This document shows positions 1-7,479 of a stretch of DNA of 64,000 nucleotides, one piece after another. The notes beneath the pieces were generated by a model. That model was not told the DNA's origin and searched no databases. It saw only the letters and a list, made by a program, of their open reading frames with translations. Position 1 is the first letter of the stretch. Each line of letters opens with the position of its first letter. The stretch lies in assembly GCF_048264025.1 (NCBI RefSeq), contig NZ_JBLXDN010000002.1, forward strand, positions 124,001 to 188,000. Direction: 5' to 3'. The stretch comes from Nitrincola sp048264025. GTDB taxonomy: Bacteria; Pseudomonadota; Gammaproteobacteria; Pseudomonadales; Balneatricaceae. The position numbers and the translations under genes were made by a program.

Positions 1-59
1 ATTTCAAACCCGGTAAAGAGATGCGGGATCAGGTAAACAACAGTATGAATGCCGGTTGA
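1..59 (+). CDS. ihfB: Integration host factor beta subunit, C-terminal end (partial)
   Basis: The frame beginning at base 3 reads FKPGKEMRDQVNNSMNAG and then a stop at 57-59. This matches the C-terminal tail of IHF-beta (the FKPGKELRDRVN type), a histone-like protein that bends DNA as a heterodimer with IHF-alpha. Only about 18 residues are inside the window. The call is supported by the following genes, since rpsA-ihfB-lapA-lapB-pyrF is a common gammaproteobacterial order. HU subunits end differently, so IHF-beta is preferred. Confidence 0.85.
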   Translation, partial: FKPGKEMRDQVNNSMNAG

Positions 60-86
60 TAAACCTGGTCTGACGGAGGTTGTAAC

Positions 87-392
87 GTGCGTTTTCTGAA
101 GCGTTTTATTGTGGTGGTTATTGTATTGCTGGTATTGCTGGCTGGGATACTGTTTACCTTGCATAACATGACGCCAGTGCAAATAGATCTGATTTTCTTC
201 ACGCTACCACAAGCCAGTCTTTCGTTGTGGTTGCTTGGGGCATTTGCTGTCGGTGGGCTTTTGGGGGTATTGCTGAGTTCAGTGGTAGTACTGTCTCTGA
301 AAACCCGACTTTACTATCTGAATAAAAAGATGGTTTCAGCACGCCAGGAAATTAACAAGTTGAGAACATCGAGTCTGAAAGACCCAGCCTGA
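87..392 (+). CDS. lapA: Lipopolysaccharide assembly protein A
   Basis: A small inner-membrane protein of 101 residues, close to the usual length of the LapA (YciS, DUF1049) family. In Escherichia coli LapA works with LapB to control LPS synthesis through FtsH-dependent turnover of LpxC. Two membrane segments are visible, about residues 7-25 and 47-70, followed by a charged cytoplasmic tail with coiled-coil character (71-93). The start is a GTG preceded by a good GGAGG site. It lies 27 bases after ihfB and one base before lapB, so the three are probably co-transcribed. lpxC, the indirect target of this pair, is also in this window (52078). Confidence 0.93.
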   Translation: MRFLKRFIVVVIVLLVLLAGILFTLHNMTPVQIDLIFFTLPQASLSLWLLGAFAVGGLLGVLLSSVVVLSLKTRLYYLNKKMVSARQEINKLRTSSLKDPA

Positions 393-393
393 T

Positions 394-1566
394 ATGTCAG
401 ACTATGTTGTACTGATTCCGTTGCTGATGGCTGCGATAGCGGCAGGTTGGCTATTAGGCCGCTATCGGCGACCGGCCCATCCGCTTCAGTCCCAACCTGG
501 CCGTGATTACTATCATGGCCTTAATTTTTTGATTCACAACAAAACTGATGAAGCTGTAGAGCGTTTTATCCGTGTATTGGAGATTAACTCTGACACGGTC
601 CCTGCCTACCTGGCGTTGGCCGATCTGTTCCGGAAAAAAGGTGAGTATGAGAAAGCAATAGAGTTGCACCAGACTTTATTGGCGCGTAGCGACCTGTTGC
701 ATGAGGACTTTCTGAATATACAAATATCCTTGGCCAAAGACTATAATGCCGTAGGTTTGCTGGACAGGGCTGAAACATTATTACAGTCAGTGATCAGTGA
801 TAATCCGCGTGACGAGTTACGCCATAGCGCTCGCCGACTTCTGGCAAAGCTGTATGAAAAGCAGTTGGAGTGGGACAAGGCTCTGAATACCGCGTTGAAA
901 TTACCCGACTCCAAACGCACGGCTGTTGCTCATGAAATGGCACATTATGCTTGTCAGCTTGCCGATGGACGACTCGGGGAACAGGGTACTGATGCAGAAA
1001 GCCGACTCAAGCAGGCGTTAAAGTTGGACCCCACCTGTGTACGTGCAAATCTTATGTTGGCTGAGCATCGAATGCAGCGCCATGCTTGGCGCGGTGCAAT
1101 CAAACATCTGAAAGAAGTGGCCGATCAGGATCCCTTGATGATACCTGAAACAGTTGAAATGCTCAGGTTATGTTACACCGAACTGGACAATGTCAAGGCT
1201 TATCAGAGCTATTTGGAGCAATGTCTGGGGCCGCATCCGTCCACCACATTGATTGTTGCAAAAGCACAGTTGCTACACGCGAGCCAAGGTGATCAATTGG
1301 CAGTTGAGTACATCATCGATGCATTAAAAAAACACCCATCACTGCGGGGATTCAATTATCTGATTAGTCTGCAGTTACAGCAGAGTGATGTTGCTGTAAA
1401 AGGCAGTTTAAGCACCCTGCGCGAACTTACTGAGCAGTTGGCGCAAAATAAACCCCGCTACCGTTGTGGCCAGTGTGGTTATGACAGCAAAACACTTTAC
1501 TGGCAGTGCCCTTCCTGTAAAACCTGGGACAGTTCACGTCCTGTACAGGGGTTGGAAGGCGAATGA
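394..1566 (+). CDS. lapB: Lipopolysaccharide assembly protein B, TPR adaptor
   Basis: 390 residues, the normal size for LapB (YciM). An N-terminal membrane anchor (about residues 4-20) is followed by a long array of tetratricopeptide helices. The C-terminal rubredoxin-like zinc knuckle has cysteines at about 358, 361, 372 and 375 in two CxxC pairs. In Escherichia coli LapB couples the FtsH protease to LpxC and helps place the LPS biosynthesis and transport machinery. The ATG starts one base after the lapA stop, which suggests translational coupling. pyrF follows after 15 bases. Confidence 0.95.
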   Translation: MSDYVVLIPLLMAAIAAGWLLGRYRRPAHPLQSQPGRDYYHGLNFLIHNKTDEAVERFIRVLEINSDTVPAYLALADLFRKKGEYEKAIELHQTLLARSDLLHEDFLNIQISLAKDYNAVGLLDRAETLLQSVISDNPRDELRHSARRLLAKLYEKQLEWDKALNTALKLPDSKRTAVAHEMAHYACQLADGRLGEQGTDAESRLKQALKLDPTCVRANLMLAEHRMQRHAWRGAIKHLKEVADQDPLMIPETVEMLRLCYTELDNVKAYQSYLEQCLGPHPSTTLIVAKAQLLHASQGDQLAVEYIIDALKKHPSLRGFNYLISLQLQQSDVAVKGSLSTLRELTEQLAQNKPRYRCGQCGYDSKTLYWQCPSCKTWDSSRPVQGLEGE

Positions 1567-1581
1567 AGCAGGATATCAAAA

Positions 1582-2298
1582 ATGACTGATGCGTTAAAAC
1601 CGATCATAGTAGCACTGGATTTTCCTGAGCAGGGGGCTGCCCTTAATATGGCCGATCGTCTGGACCCGAACTCTTGTCGGGTCAAAGTGGGTAAAGAGCT
1701 GTTTACCCGGGCTGGACCGACTGTGGTTGAAGCCTTGCAGTCGCGTGGGTTTGAAGTGTTTCTTGATCTGAAGTTTCACGATATTCCCAATACTACCGCC
1801 AGTGCAGTCGGTGCAGCGGCAGAACTGGGTGTCTGGATGGTTAATGTGCATGCCTCCGGTGGTCGGCGCATGATGCAAGCCGCACGGGAACGGCTGGATA
1901 AACAATCAAACTGCCAGACTCTGTTAATTGCTGTCACCGTACTGACGAGTATGGAACAGGCTGATCTTGCGGAGATAGGTATTGCCGTTGAGCCGCAGCA
2001 GCAGGTGCAGCGTTTAGCCAATTTGACAGCCGAGTGTGGACTTGATGGTGTGGTGTGTTCTGCTCAGGAGGCTAGCCTGTTGCGCCAGCAGTTACCGGAA
2101 AGCTTTAAGCTTGTCACTCCTGGAATTCGACCGCTGGATGCGGATGCAGGTGATCAACGACGAATTATGACTCCGCTTGAGGCCCTGCGCCAAGGGAGTA
2201 ACTACCTGGTCATTGGTAGACCCATCACCCGTGCAGAAGATCCTGCCGCCCGCTGTGATCAAATATTAAAAGAATTGCAGCAGGGTGGCTATTTCTGA
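1582..2298 (+). CDS. pyrF: Orotidine 5'-phosphate decarboxylase
   Basis: Catalyses the last step of de novo UMP synthesis, decarboxylation of OMP. The 238-residue TIM barrel has the typical short bacterial length. The catalytic D-x-K-x-x-D-I motif is present as LDLKFHDIPNT (Asp62, Lys64, Asp67). The phosphate-binding VTPGIRP and VIGRPITRA segments are also present. It is the last gene of the lapAB-pyrF run and is followed by a hairpin terminator. Confidence 0.98.
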   Translation: MTDALKPIIVALDFPEQGAALNMADRLDPNSCRVKVGKELFTRAGPTVVEALQSRGFEVFLDLKFHDIPNTTASAVGAAAELGVWMVNVHASGGRRMMQAARERLDKQSNCQTLLIAVTVLTSMEQADLAEIGIAVEPQQQVQRLANLTAECGLDGVVCSAQEASLLRQQLPESFKLVTPGIRPLDADAGDQRRIMTPLEALRQGSNYLVIGRPITRAEDPAARCDQILKELQQGGYF

Positions 2299-2380
2299 TC
2301 GATTTTTGATCTGTATCAATTCGGCTGCATTTTTATGCATCAGCCTCTGGTGTGTCAGGGCCGATCAGATTAAATTTAAG

Positions 2381-2408
2381 GCGCTGGTCTGGAGACCGGC
2401 GTTTTTCT
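2381..2408 (+). terminator. Rho-independent terminator after pyrF
   Basis: The arms gcgctggtct and agaccggcgt pair around a 2-base centre, with GT wobbles, and are followed directly by a run of five T. It lies in the 128-bp gap between pyrF and the next gene, so it probably ends the lapAB-pyrF transcript. Confidence 0.7.
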
Positions 2409-2426
2409 TAAACATGGAGGTTTACA

Positions 2427-2714
2427 ATGAAACTGTCATTTGTTGGTGCTTTAGCACTGATCTTCGCATTATGCTTCGCCGCTCCGTTATCGGCTTCTAC
2501 ACCGATTGACCTGAATACTGCCACTGCTGAACAGATTGCCGCAGCCTTAACCGGTGTAGGTCCGGCCAAGGCCCAGGCTATTGTGGATTATCGCACGGAA
2601 AAGGGAGGCTTTGTCAGTATTGACGAGCTGACTGAGGTGCAGGGTATAGGTCCAGCTACGCTGGAACGTAATCGCGACCTGTTACAGGTTGAGCAGCTCG
2701 CAGTGCAGGACTGA
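2427..2714 (+). CDS. Secreted ComEA-like helix-hairpin-helix protein
   Basis: 95 residues with a Sec signal peptide (hydrophobic core about residues 4-20, cleavage near Ala-Ser-Ala 23-24). The rest is one ComEA-type domain with two helix-hairpin-helix motifs, around TGVGPAKAQAIV (42-53) and VQGIGPATLER (71-81). Such domains bind the DNA backbone without sequence specificity. In competent bacteria ComEA is the periplasmic DNA receptor for uptake. A strong GGAGG site sets the start. It has its own transcription unit after the pyrF terminator. Short periplasmic copies like this are widespread, and a role in transformation is inferred from the family only. Confidence 0.88.
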   Translation: MKLSFVGALALIFALCFAAPLSASTPIDLNTATAEQIAAALTGVGPAKAQAIVDYRTEKGGFVSIDELTEVQGIGPATLERNRDLLQVEQLAVQD

Positions 2715-2723
2715 TGCAGCCTC

Positions 2724-2757
2724 ACTCTGGCGGCAGCTTAGAGCTTGTCGTCAGAGT
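2724..2757. terminator. Inverted repeat between convergent genes, possible bidirectional terminator
   Basis: CACTCTG and CAGAGTG form an inverted repeat across about 20 bases in the short gap between the convergent ComEA-like gene and AEC permease. The inner part pairs only partly and there is no long T run, so the terminator role is tentative. Confidence 0.35.
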
Positions 2758-3644
2758 GTAAATGCCAGTACAACCGGGATGAACAGTAAGCTGCCAACAT
2801 TGCCAATTAACACAATGGCAGCAACTAAATGAGGTTCCTGATTATAGCGCTCAGAAATCATATAGTTGAGTACGGCTGGTGGCAGTGCCGCAAACAGAAG
2901 CAAGTAAGCAAAGTGCTGGGGTTCTAGTTGCAAGAAAGGCTGTAATGCTAATGCAACTAGCAAACCGGATGCCGGAGCCAACACGGCGCCCCACAAACCA
3001 ATTTTCCAGTGGGTAAAGTCAATACTGGTCATGCGTACCCCAAGTGCAAACAGCATCAATGGAATGGCAATTTGGCCCAGCATGTCAACAAAGGTGCGTA
3101 ACGCTGGTGGTAGAACCATATCTGAATAGCTCCAGGCAACCCCGGCAAGGGTGGCAATGATCATCGGCATTCGCAGCAAGTTAAGTAAACGGGTTTTGTG
3201 ATCAAGAATATACAGACCCAGGGTGAAATGAAGTAAATTCTCGACCAAAAATAACACCACGGCTGCGGGTAGAGCCGATTCTCCGAATGCCAGCACAATT
3301 AATGGAATACCTAGATTGCCGCTGTTGGAGAACATCATCGGTGGTAGAAAGGTTTTTGGCTTGACACCGATAAATCGGCACACTGGCCAGATGAGTAAGC
3401 CGGAAGCGAGAATAACGACTAGCGCCCCAAATGCCAGGGGGTAGTAATTTTGCAGGTCAAAGCTCTCAGCAGACATAACAGAGAAAATCAGCGCTGGGGT
3501 GAAAATGTCGATGTTTACTTTATTGGCAACTGACATATCAGTTGGGCGTTTACGAGCATAGACAAACCCGATCAGCACAATGGCCAACAACGGGAATATG
3601 GTCTGAAAGATACGATCAGCAACCATCCAAGCGGTGACTTCCAT
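2751..3644 (-). CDS. AEC (auxin efflux carrier) family permease
   Basis: A 297-residue integral membrane protein with about ten hydrophobic segments and the split, inverted-repeat topology of the AEC/BART family. The motif SNSGNLGIPL in the first half is characteristic of these carriers. Known bacterial members move small organic acids such as malate or malonate, but the substrate cannot be read from the sequence. It is transcribed away from pdhR across a 160-bp gap, so a role in organic-acid transport linked to central carbon metabolism is possible but unproven. Confidence 0.88.
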   Translation of the reverse strand: MEVTAWMVADRIFQTIFPLLAIVLIGFVYARKRPTDMSVANKVNIDIFTPALIFSVMSAESFDLQNYYPLAFGALVVILASGLLIWPVCRFIGVKPKTFLPPMMFSNSGNLGIPLIVLAFGESALPAAVVLFLVENLLHFTLGLYILDHKTRLLNLLRMPMIIATLAGVAWSYSDMVLPPALRTFVDMLGQIAIPLMLFALGVRMTSIDFTHWKIGLWGAVLAPASGLLVALALQPFLQLEPQHFAYLLLFAALPPAVLNYMISERYNQEPHLVAAIVLIGNVGSLLFIPVVLAFTL

Positions 3645-3804
3645 AAAAACAACCTGTTTACGTCTTGAAACCGCTGACTATACGATTAAGTGACTGCCAT
3701 GTCAGGCCATTTATGGTTAAATTCCTTTTAACGGGGATATATAGGCTGCCGGATTCATATCTGGCCGCTGTGGTGAAGTTGTTCAGTGAAGGGTAGCGAG
3801 TCCG

Positions 3805-4566
3805 ATGGTCTATAAAAGTGTCAGGCAACCAAAAATATCTGATGTCATTATGCAGCAGATAGAAGAAATGATTCTTGAAGGCGCGCTAAATTCAGGGCAG
3901 CGCTTGCCGCCTGAACGTGAGTTATCAGTTAAATTTGGTGTTTCTAGGCCCTCGTTACGTGAGGCAGTACAGAAGCTGATTGCCAAAGGTTTATTGACTA
4001 GCCGACAGGGTGGGGGTACCTATGTGGCAGATAATCTCGGATCGGGTTTTTCTGATCCACTGATGGCTTTATTTGAAAGTCATCCTGAAGCTCAGTACGA
4101 CTTGCTGGAGTTTCGCTATGCATTGGAGGGCGTATCCGCATACTATGCCGCATTGCGCAGCACTTCGGCGGATAAGCTAAAAATACGCCATTGTTACGAA
4201 GAGTTGCAGCGCTTTCATGATTTACGCGAATTTGATAATGAAGTACGTGCTGATGTAGAGTTTCATCTTTCGATTGCTGCAGCCGCGCATAACACCGTGC
4301 TTCTGCATATGATGCGGGCGCTGTTCAGTCTGCTAAGCCATCATATCGGTGGTAACCTGAGCAAAATTTATCCCAAAGCTGATTACCGCCGCACCATACA
4401 TGCACAGCATGGTCTGCTGCTTGCCGCAATTGAAACAGGTGATCCGGTTGCTGCAAGGCAGGCTGTTCATGATCATTTGGCTTATGTTGAGGACGCCTTG
4501 CAGGAGCAGGGTAAGGAAAATACCCGTGTTGAACGCTCGTTACGTCGAGCTGATCTTAACCTATAA
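3805..4566 (+). CDS. pdhR: Pyruvate dehydrogenase operon regulator, GntR/FadR family
   Basis: 253 residues. An N-terminal winged helix-turn-helix (about residues 8-76, with LPPERELSVKFGVSRPSLREA) is followed by an all-helical FCD effector domain with histidines suited to metal or ligand binding. The N-terminus (VYKSVRQPKISDVIMQQIE) closely follows Escherichia coli PdhR, which represses aceEF and is released by pyruvate. The location just upstream of aceE on the same strand supports the name. The 216-bp gap to aceE contains a perfect TAGT-ATT-ACTA palindrome that could be its operator. Confidence 0.92.
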   Translation: MVYKSVRQPKISDVIMQQIEEMILEGALNSGQRLPPERELSVKFGVSRPSLREAVQKLIAKGLLTSRQGGGTYVADNLGSGFSDPLMALFESHPEAQYDLLEFRYALEGVSAYYAALRSTSADKLKIRHCYEELQRFHDLREFDNEVRADVEFHLSIAAAAHNTVLLHMMRALFSLLSHHIGGNLSKIYPKADYRRTIHAQHGLLLAAIETGDPVAARQAVHDHLAYVEDALQEQGKENTRVERSLRRADLNL

Positions 4567-4679
4567 TAAAAAACAGCAAGTTAACTTATCAAGTTTTGTA
4601 TATTTATTACACTATTCGTTTATTTGTGTGCTGTATAAGCGACTATTTTTCGCAATATGGACAGAAAACATCAAAAAAG

Positions 4680-4692
4680 GTAGTATTACTAC
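4680..4692. promoter_or_regulatory. Candidate PdhR operator upstream of aceE
   Basis: GTAGTATTACTAC is a perfect 13-bp palindrome about 90 bp before the aceE start. Its core TAGT-ATT-ACTA fits the general FadR-subfamily operator pattern TNGT-N3-ACNA. It abuts AT-rich sequence (cataat at 4692-4697) that could be a -10 element. Binding by the adjacent PdhR is inferred. Confidence 0.5.
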
Positions 4693-4782
4693 ATAATAAT
4701 TTCTGTGCGGTGCAGCATGCAAAACGTGCAGCATACGTCTAGGCTTTCATAACACAGTTATCTACTGGCCGGAGAATACAAA

Positions 4783-7440
4783 GTGCACGACATAAGAGAA
4801 GATGTGGATCCATTGGAAACTCAAGAGTGGCTGGACGCGCTTGAGTCAGTTGCCAAACATGAAGGTGACGACAGAGCGCGCTATATTTTAAAGAAGCTGG
4901 GTCATAAGGCTTCTGATATCGGACTCGGTGCGGCCGGTTCGTTGACAACACCCTACTGCAATACTATTTCGCCACGTGATGAAGTGCGGATGCCGGGTGA
5001 TCTATTTATGGAGCGGCGCATACGCTCTTTTATTCGCTGGAATGCTATGGCTATGGTCATGCGTGCGAATGACAATAATGATGCGCTTGGTGGGCACATT
5101 TCCAGTTTTTCTTCATCCGCTACGCTGTATGACATAGGCTTTAACTATTTCTTTCATGGTCCAGAAGGGGATCGTGAGTCGGATATGGTGTTTTTTCAGG
5201 GCCATATTTCTCCGGGTATTTATGCCCGTGCTTACCTTGAAGGGCGCTTGACAGAAGAGCAGATGGATAATTTCCGTCGCGAAGTGGATGGTAACGGTCT
5301 GCCTTCTTATCCGCATCCTTGGCTGATGCCAGACTTCTGGCAGTTCCCGACCGTATCTATGGGGCTGGGACCGATTCAGGCGATCTATCAGGCGCATGTT
5401 ATGCGTTATCTGTCAGCTCGCGATCTGGTTAAGCGCGGTGAGCGTAAAGTCTGGGCCTTCCTGGGCGATGGTGAGTGTGATGAGCCTGAGTCATTAGGTG
5501 CCATTTCGCTGGCTGGCCGTGAGCAGTTGGAAAACCTGGTGTTTGTGGTCAACTGTAACCTGCAACGCCTGGATGGTCCGGTGCGTGGTAATGGCAAGAT
5601 CGTTCAGGAACTGGAATCCATTTTCCGTGGTGCCGGATGGAATGTCATCAAGTGCCTATGGGGTCGTCATTGGGACCCGTTGTTTGATAAAGACGACAAG
5701 GGTTTACTGCAGAAGCGCATGGATGAAGTTGTCGATGGTGAACTGCAGAACTATAAGGCTAATGGCGGCGCTTATACTCGTGAGCATTTCTTCGGCAAAT
5801 ACCCCGAGTTGCTGGAAATGGTCAAGGATATGACAGATCAGGAAATCATGAACCTGAACCGCGGTGGACATGATCCTTACAAAGTCTACGCAGCCTATCA
5901 TGCAGCGATGAGTCATAAAGGTCAGCCTACCGTAATCCTGGCACAAACCGTTAAGGGATATGGTACCGGGCAGTCAGGACAGGCTAAAAACGATACCCAT
6001 TCACTGAAAAAAGTGGCGCTGGAAGACCTTAAACTCTTCCGTGACAACTTCAACATTCCGCTGACCGATGATCAGTTAGAGACAGTGCCTTATTACCGCC
6101 CATCGCCAGACTCACCTGAAATGAAGTACATGTTTGAGCGGCGTAAGCAACTGGGCGGTTTTTATCCTGCCCGACGCAGCAGTTTCGATAAACTGGAAAC
6201 ACCTGATCTGGAGACTTTCAGTAGTCAGCTCAAGGGTACCGGTGAGCGTGAAATCTCAACGCAGATGGCGTTGAACCGAGTGATGAGTACGCTGGTTAAA
6301 GATAAAAACATTGGCAATCGTGTGGTACCGATTGTACCGGATGAAGCGCGTACCTTCGGTATGGAGGGTATGTTCCGCCAGTTGGGTATCTACACCTCTC
6401 AAGGTCAACGTTACACGCCACATGATCGTGATCAGATCATGTTCTATAAAGAGTCGAAAACTGGCCAGATACTGGAAGAGGGGATCAACGAAGCCGGTGC
6501 GTTCAGCGCCTGGTTGGCTTGTGCCACCTCTTACAGTAACAACAACTGCCCTGTGATTCCCTTCTATATCTTCTATTCCATGTTCGGCTTCCAGCGTGTG
6601 ATGGATTTGATTTGGGCCGCGGGTGATTCACAGGCACGTGGTTTCCTGATCGGGGCAACCTCAGGACGTACTACGCTGAATGGTGAAGGTCTGCAGCATC
6701 AGGATGGCCACAGTCACTTGATGGCGCAGATGATTCCTAACTGTGTCAGCTATGATCCTACTTACAGCTATGAATTGACCGTGATTATTCAGGACGGTCT
6801 GAAGCGTATGTTCCATGATCAGGAAAACAAGTTTTACTACGTAACAACGCTGAACGAAAATTATCAGCATCCTGATATGCCAGCCGGAGCGGAAGAAGGC
6901 ATCATCAAGGGTATGTACCTGCTTGAAGAGGGCAAAAAAGCCGACTTGCGGGTACAGTTGATGGGTTGTGGTTCAATCCTGCGCGAAGTCCGCGAAGCGG
7001 CCACTATTCTGCGTGAAGAGTTTGGTGTCGAGGCTGACGTTTGGAGTACGACATCAATCAATGAGCTGCGCCGTGATGCTCAGGCTGTGTACCGCTGGAA
7101 TATGTTGCACCCTGAAGAACAACCACGTGAATCCTATGTGGAGCAGTGTCTGAAAGGACGCGAAGGGCCTGTAGTGGCATCGACAGACTATATGCGCCTG
7201 TACGCGGATCAACTGCGCGAGTATATCCCGCGCCGTTACAAAGTACTGGGTACCGATGGTTTTGGTCGTTCTGACACCCGTGCCAAGTTGCGTGAGTTCT
7301 TCGAAGTGAATCGACACTATGTGGTGGTTGCAGCACTCAAAGCACTGCAGGAAGATGGCAAGCTGGAGGCCTCCGTTGTCGCCAAGGCCATGCAGAAGTT
7401 CAATATCAACCCTGAAAAACCGGCCCCTTGGACCGTGTGA
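4783..7440 (+). CDS. aceE: Pyruvate dehydrogenase E1 component, homodimeric type
   Basis: 885 residues, matching the alpha2 E1 of gammaproteobacteria. It decarboxylates pyruvate with thiamine diphosphate and transfers the acetyl group to the lipoyl arms of E2. The thiamine-diphosphate motif runs from GDG (228-230) to NCN (257-259). The GHISPGIYARA and YPHPWLMPDFWQFPTVSMGLGP segments are near-identical to the family. The start is a GTG with a GGAG site five to nine bases upstream. aceF follows after 39 bases on the same strand. Confidence 0.98.
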   Translation: MHDIREDVDPLETQEWLDALESVAKHEGDDRARYILKKLGHKASDIGLGAAGSLTTPYCNTISPRDEVRMPGDLFMERRIRSFIRWNAMAMVMRANDNNDALGGHISSFSSSATLYDIGFNYFFHGPEGDRESDMVFFQGHISPGIYARAYLEGRLTEEQMDNFRREVDGNGLPSYPHPWLMPDFWQFPTVSMGLGPIQAIYQAHVMRYLSARDLVKRGERKVWAFLGDGECDEPESLGAISLAGREQLENLVFVVNCNLQRLDGPVRGNGKIVQELESIFRGAGWNVIKCLWGRHWDPLFDKDDKGLLQKRMDEVVDGELQNYKANGGAYTREHFFGKYPELLEMVKDMTDQEIMNLNRGGHDPYKVYAAYHAAMSHKGQPTVILAQTVKGYGTGQSGQAKNDTHSLKKVALEDLKLFRDNFNIPLTDDQLETVPYYRPSPDSPEMKYMFERRKQLGGFYPARRSSFDKLETPDLETFSSQLKGTGEREISTQMALNRVMSTLVKDKNIGNRVVPIVPDEARTFGMEGMFRQLGIYTSQGQRYTPHDRDQIMFYKESKTGQILEEGINEAGAFSAWLACATSYSNNNCPVIPFYIFYSMFGFQRVMDLIWAAGDSQARGFLIGATSGRTTLNGEGLQHQDGHSHLMAQMIPNCVSYDPTYSYELTVIIQDGLKRMFHDQENKFYYVTTLNENYQHPDMPAGAEEGIIKGMYLLEEGKKADLRVQLMGCGSILREVREAATILREEFGVEADVWSTTSINELRRDAQAVYRWNMLHPEEQPRESYVEQCLKGREGPVVASTDYMRLYADQLREYIPRRYKVLGTDGFGRSDTRAKLREFFEVNRHYVVVAALKALQEDGKLEASVVAKAMQKFNINPEKPAPWTV

Positions 7441-7479
7441 TACAGGCACTTCTGACTGGTTAAGCGAGAGGATACGAAT

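Noticed and set aside
3700..3720. CCAT-TT-ATGG dyad before pdhR as an autoregulatory PdhR site
   Set aside because: It does not fit the TNGT-N3-ACNA pattern and is short enough to occur by chance.
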